Shown one piece after another: positions 20,432 to 23,511 of a stretch of 23,511 nt of DNA (positions are counted from its first letter, which is position 1; every line of letters begins with the position of its first letter). The notes below the pieces were generated by a model. It saw only the letters and a program-made list of their open reading frames with translations. It made no database searches and was not told the DNA's origin. The stretch covers positions 1 through 23,511 of the forward strand of contig DATKNU010000209.1 of NCBI GenBank assembly GCA_035541195.1, read 5' to 3'. A program made the translations under genes and the position numbers. Source of the stretch: Muellerivita sp035541195. GTDB lineage: Bacteria > Oederibacteriota > Muellerivitia > Muellerivitales > Muellerivitaceae.

Positions 20432-22525
20432 TTAGGGTTCGGGCGCGGTGATCTGAAGGTCCCCGGCCTTGGCGAAATAAGGGCTCGGCCCCGGGGCCGC
20501 GCGGTAGGTCAAGGGCACGAAGGCGCTGGACTTTTCACCGGTTTCGGGGGCGAATTGGGTGAAAAAACCCTCGCCGGGCCGGCCCGTGAATTTTTCAAGG
20601 TCTTCCTCCCCGGCCCGGTCGTAAAAATCCCCCGTGAAGGACTCTTGGCCGGCCCGGGGTTTTCCGCCGGATTTTTGCAGGGCCACCATCAAATGGTAAC
20701 GGCCCGGGGGGAAATCCGAAGGGATGAAGAGGACCCGCTGCTCGCCGTAAGCCGTCCCGGGCGCCAATCGGCCGAAGGGCAGCCTGCCCCCGAAGGGCGG
20801 ATGGATGTCATGCAGCCAAAGGTTCCCCCCCCGCATCGGGTAAAGGCCCCCGTCATCCACGAAATAAACCGCCGCCCATTGGGAGAAATCCGCGGGGCCC
20901 GGGGAGCTGCGGCTCCACTCGTAGCGGAGGGTCAGCAGTCCCCCCGCGGGGACCTGGGCGGCCGAAAGACCCAAGGACAAAAGGCGCACACCGCCCCAGG
21001 CCGCCAGGGGCTTTTCGCCCGGGGAAAGGGGCCTTTGGGTGGCCGGGGGCGCGTCGGTGATTTCCAAAAGCGGCCCCACGGATTTGAAATACCAGTTCCC
21101 GGGAAGGCCTTCCAGGGGACGGTTCACATAAACCGGGCGGCCCGCCAGGAGCGCGTCCCTCAATTTTTGCCCCACGGCGTCATGGCCTTCCCGGCCCGGT
21201 TCCAGGATCTCAAGGTCCGGACGAATCCCCTCGGCGAGTTGGTAGCCCACCACGGGAAAATATTGGTTCTCTTCCGAGGGCACGTAAAGGGCCCGGGGGC
21301 CGAGCACCTTGAGCACGTCACGGGCGAAGTCCTGCGCGCCCCTTTCCTGCCGGCGGTCCAAGAGCTCCCCGATCCGGGAAACTTGCGCCAAAACCCACAA
21401 AACCAAAATCGGGGTGACGGCTTTTCGCCAGTCAAAGCTTCCGGTCTTTCGCGCCGCGGCCTCCCGATTCCAACCGGCCAAAAGCAGGGCCGCCACCCAT
21501 CCCAAAAAAATCCAAGGATAAAGAAATTGGTGCGACTCAAAAGCCGGATAGGGCACGCTAAGGACCAAGAGGCCCTCCAAGAGCGCCCAAACCAGGGCCG
21601 CCCAGAAAAAGAGGGGCCAGCGGCCCCGCTCCTTCCCCACCAACGCCAGGCCCCATCCCAAGAGGGCCAGCCCGAAGGGGGTCAAATCGTCCCAGAGGCG
21701 CTGAAGCAATTGGCCCAAGATGAGCCCCGCGTGGGAAAAGGACCCCGTCCCCAGGGACTTGGAAAATTTCAACGCCAGGATTTGGCGCAAAAGCCCGCCG
21801 GGGCCCCCGATGTCGGCGAAAGCGATGGCCGGATGCAGGGCCGAGCGCAGGGGAAAATAAAGCGCCGTACTGAATCCCACCAAAAAGAGGGAAAGGATTA
21901 TCGGGAACTCCGGCCCCCGGCGCCGGCCACGGGACTCCCATAAATAAAGGCCGCCCAAGGCCGCCAGTCCGAAATATTGGGTGGGCCGAAAGACCACCGC
22001 CGCGCCCAACAGGAGCGCCACTCCCCACCACCTGCGCCCCGACTTCCCGGAGGCGACCCAAATCGCGCCAAGAATGAGCGCCGCGTGCAGGCTATAGACC
22101 AGCACGGTCAGGCTGTAGGTCCACCAGGGCAGGCTCAGGCTCCAGGCCAAGGTGAGCAGGGCGAGCCAGCGCGTCAAGCGGGGGGACAAGGGGCCCAAGG
22201 ACTCGGCCAGTCGGGCGGCCAAAAGGAAAAAGAGGCCCGACGCCAAAGCCGAAGCGGTCACGGACAAAAGGCCGAGGCGAAAGGCGGGACTCAAGGCCGG
22301 AAGGGCCAGGAAGCATTTGCCCAAAAGGTGGTAAAGGGCCTGGCCCGAGGGATGGGAAATGCCCAGGGCTTGGGTCGCGGCCAAAAGCTCGCCCGAGTCA
22401 TACCATCCGATGAAGGGCGAGACCAGGAAAAGGTTTAAAAGAAAAAGCCCCGCCCCCAGGAACCAGGCGGTTTTAAAAGGGGGGCCCGGGGATTTAGGAA
22501 CGGCTTTGGAGCCGGTGGATTTCAT
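20432..22525 (-). CDS. DUF2723 / TMEM260-type GT-C membrane glycosyltransferase
   Basis: About 697 residues. The N-terminal ~430 residues hold about ten hydrophobic helices. The first periplasmic loop has FIGWYDSGELLAATQALGIS followed by HPSGQALYHLLG, the hallmark of DUF2723 (YDSGE and HPPG-type motifs). This family is GT-C-like and its eukaryotic member TMEM260 is a protein O-mannosyltransferase, so transfer of a sugar from a lipid-linked donor in the periplasm is likely. A large soluble C-terminal domain follows, with LYVPSEENQYFPVVGYQLAE and beta-rich segments to the end. The frame opens at a TTG (22531), but the ATG at 22525 is the probable start. It overlaps the end of the upstream gene by 32 bases, so the two are coupled. 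Acceptor and sugar are unknown. Confidence 0.82.
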   Translation of the reverse strand: MKSTGSKAVPKSPGPPFKTAWFLGAGLFLLNLFLVSPFIGWYDSGELLAATQALGISHPSGQALYHLLGKCFLALPALSPAFRLGLLSVTASALASGLFFLLAARLAESLGPLSPRLTRWLALLTLAWSLSLPWWTYSLTVLVYSLHAALILGAIWVASGKSGRRWWGVALLLGAAVVFRPTQYFGLAALGGLYLWESRGRRRGPEFPIILSLFLVGFSTALYFPLRSALHPAIAFADIGGPGGLLRQILALKFSKSLGTGSFSHAGLILGQLLQRLWDDLTPFGLALLGWGLALVGKERGRWPLFFWAALVWALLEGLLVLSVPYPAFESHQFLYPWIFLGWVAALLLAGWNREAAARKTGSFDWRKAVTPILVLWVLAQVSRIGELLDRRQERGAQDFARDVLKVLGPRALYVPSEENQYFPVVGYQLAEGIRPDLEILEPGREGHDAVGQKLRDALLAGRPVYVNRPLEGLPGNWYFKSVGPLLEITDAPPATQRPLSPGEKPLAAWGGVRLLSLGLSAAQVPAGGLLTLRYEWSRSSPGPADFSQWAAVYFVDDGGLYPMRGGNLWLHDIHPPFGGRLPFGRLAPGTAYGEQRVLFIPSDFPPGRYHLMVALQKSGGKPRAGQESFTGDFYDRAGEEDLEKFTGRPGEGFFTQFAPETGEKSSAFVPLTYRAAPGPSPYFAKAGDLQITAPEP

Positions 22526-23511
22526 TTTCAACCAATGGAATTTTGTCGAGGAGCCCGACGGAGCGCAACTTGACTTCCACGTCCCGGTAAACCTGGACCG
22601 CCTGGCCGCGGCGGCCCAAGAGTTCCAGGGCCTTGGCTTTTTGGAAATAGGCCTCCAACAAGTAATTGTCCAAGTCGATGGCCTTTTGGGCCACCGGCAG
22701 GACCTCCGAAACCTTCCCTTCGGCCATCAGGATTTTCCCCTCCTCCAAGTAATTCGTGGGAAGGTCGGGAAGCCTCGCGGTCAGGGCGGACTGAAGGTCC
22801 AGGGCCTCGTCCCAACGCCCGCGATATTCCATCAATTGGATTTGGTTTTCCCGCGGCGTCACCGCTTTGGGAGCAACCAATACGGCTTGGCCGAAATCTT
22901 CCTCGGCCAGGTGGAAATAAGCGGTCCGCACCGCGGCGTCCTTTTCATGGACGGCCGACTCCAGGGCCATGTCGCCCAAGAGGGACCAGGACTCGGTGAG
23001 TTGGGGCCGGAAAGCCAAACTTTGGTTCAAGGCCCGCCGCGCGGCCTCCACCCGGCCCTCCTGCTGCAACCACTGGCCCCGGATATAGTCGAGCCTGGCG
23101 AAGGCGTCCCGGGCCGAACCCACGCCCATCACCCAGAAGACCAAAAGAAGCGAAAGCCAGCGCAGGACCTTAAACGCCCCGGGGGAAAATTGCAGGTTGA
23201 TCTCGATGCCGCTGACGCGCTCGTTGCGCAGGGCGAAGGTAAAGAAACCGATGAGGGTCAGGGCGATGGACCAGGCGTGGAAGGTGTAGTCCACCAAGTT
23301 GTCGAGCCCCGCGTAGACCAAAAACAGCAGCGAGATCTCCGCCGCCCGTTGGGGCAAGGGCAGGGCCTGGAAGGGCGGGTTTTTCCGGGAGAGCCGCCAA
23401 GCGTTCCAAAAGAGCACGGCGACGAACAAAACCAAAAGGCCCAGGGCGGGCCATCCGCATTGGGCCGCGGCCTGCAGGGGCTCGTTGTGGGCGAAGGGCG
23501 TGGTGGTGTTC
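22494..23511 (-). CDS. O-antigen-ligase-like membrane protein with C-terminal TPR domain (partial)
   Basis: Only the 3' part is in the window; the frame stays open to the right edge. The first visible residues, NTTTPFAHNEPLQAAAQCGW, contain the H-N-x-x-L-Q signature of the Wzy/WaaL O-antigen ligase family (typically AHNdyLq..aE.G). They are followed by three or four hydrophobic segments (LGLLVLFVAVLFW, ISLLFLVYAGLDNLVDY, WSIALTLIGFFTFAL, VLRWLSLLLVFWVMG). The last ~200 residues are TPR-like helices (RVEAARRALNQSLAF, LTESWSLLGDMALES, LLEAYFQKAKALELLGRRGQ and AVQVYRD). Multi-pass ligase plus TPR tail is a known architecture in surface glycan and O-glycosylation systems. Its overlap with the DUF2723 gene supports a joint role in glycan transfer. 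Confidence 0.78.
   Translation of the reverse strand, partial: NTTTPFAHNEPLQAAAQCGWPALGLLVLFVAVLFWNAWRLSRKNPPFQALPLPQRAAEISLLFLVYAGLDNLVDYTFHAWSIALTLIGFFTFALRNERVSGIEINLQFSPGAFKVLRWLSLLLVFWVMGVGSARDAFARLDYIRGQWLQQEGRVEAARRALNQSLAFRPQLTESWSLLGDMALESAVHEKDAAVRTAYFHLAEEDFGQAVLVAPKAVTPRENQIQLMEYRGRWDEALDLQSALTARLPDLPTNYLEEGKILMAEGKVSEVLPVAQKAIDLDNYLLEAYFQKAKALELLGRRGQAVQVYRDVEVKLRSVGLLDKIPLVENEIHRLQSRS

Noticed and set aside
20410..20445. T-rich stretch after the DUF2723 gene as an intrinsic terminator.
   Set aside because: T-runs are present but no stable GC stem precedes them; the same bases make better sense as the hemQ -35 region.
1..23511. Searched for CRISPR arrays, tRNA or rRNA genes, transposases, integrases and phage genes.
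   Set aside because: No regularly spaced direct repeats, no recognisable tRNA folds in the gaps and no mobile-element proteins were seen. All gaps over 100 bases are accounted for by the promoters, leaders, repeats or terminators listed.

Overview
The window reads as a gene-dense, GC-rich chromosome segment from a diderm (Gram-negative type) bacterium. Evidence for an outer membrane is two TPR proteins that end in barrel-like, aromatic-terminated C-termini, two further signal-peptide-bearing predicted barrels, and a surface-glycan style pair at the right edge. Almost everything is on the minus strand; the only + strand gene is a NUDIX-GNAT fusion. No tRNA, rRNA, CRISPR array, transposase or phage gene is visible. 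The lineage cannot be fixed from this window. Coproheme decarboxylase-like HemQ, paired ECF sigma/NrsF modules, a GH92 mannosidase and DUF2723 together suggest a free-living, little-characterised environmental phylum (inference). TTG and GTG starts are frequent (about 7 of 21 genes), judged from Shine-Dalgarno positions.

Layout, read in transcription order from each minus-strand promoter. (1) 7318-115: a TPR/barrel protein with its own promoter and a strong terminator; then two tandem paralogous predicted barrels, the tRNA-modifying enzyme MtaB, a second TPR/barrel paralog and a small SAM methyltransferase, probably one operon. (2) 13476-7322: the conserved translation/lipid operon rpsB-tsf-pyrH-frr-uppS-cdsA, with a good promoter, a structured leader and an inverted intergenic repeat. 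It ends in a divergent galactokinase-family protein, where many bacteria have dxr and rseP. (3) 15738-13480: a secreted GH92 alpha-mannosidase, divergent from the + strand NUDIX-GNAT gene. (4) 19618-16849: two tandem copies of an ECF sigma factor translationally coupled to an NrsF-like membrane anti-sigma factor. Both copies carry the same CGGTAAC element at the same distance from the start codon, which suggests auto- and cross-regulation. (5) 20422-19654: a HemQ-type heme protein with its own promoter. (6) 23511-20432: the 3' part of an O-antigen-ligase-like/TPR membrane protein overlapping a DUF2723 GT-C type membrane glycosyltransferase.

The items that look least described are the two tandem barrels with a highly conserved RHGL-EP/RPVEYGLQW core, embedded among TPR/barrel paralogs; the duplicated ECF/NrsF circuit; and the galactokinase-like protein with altered catalytic motifs locked into the ribosomal-protein operon.
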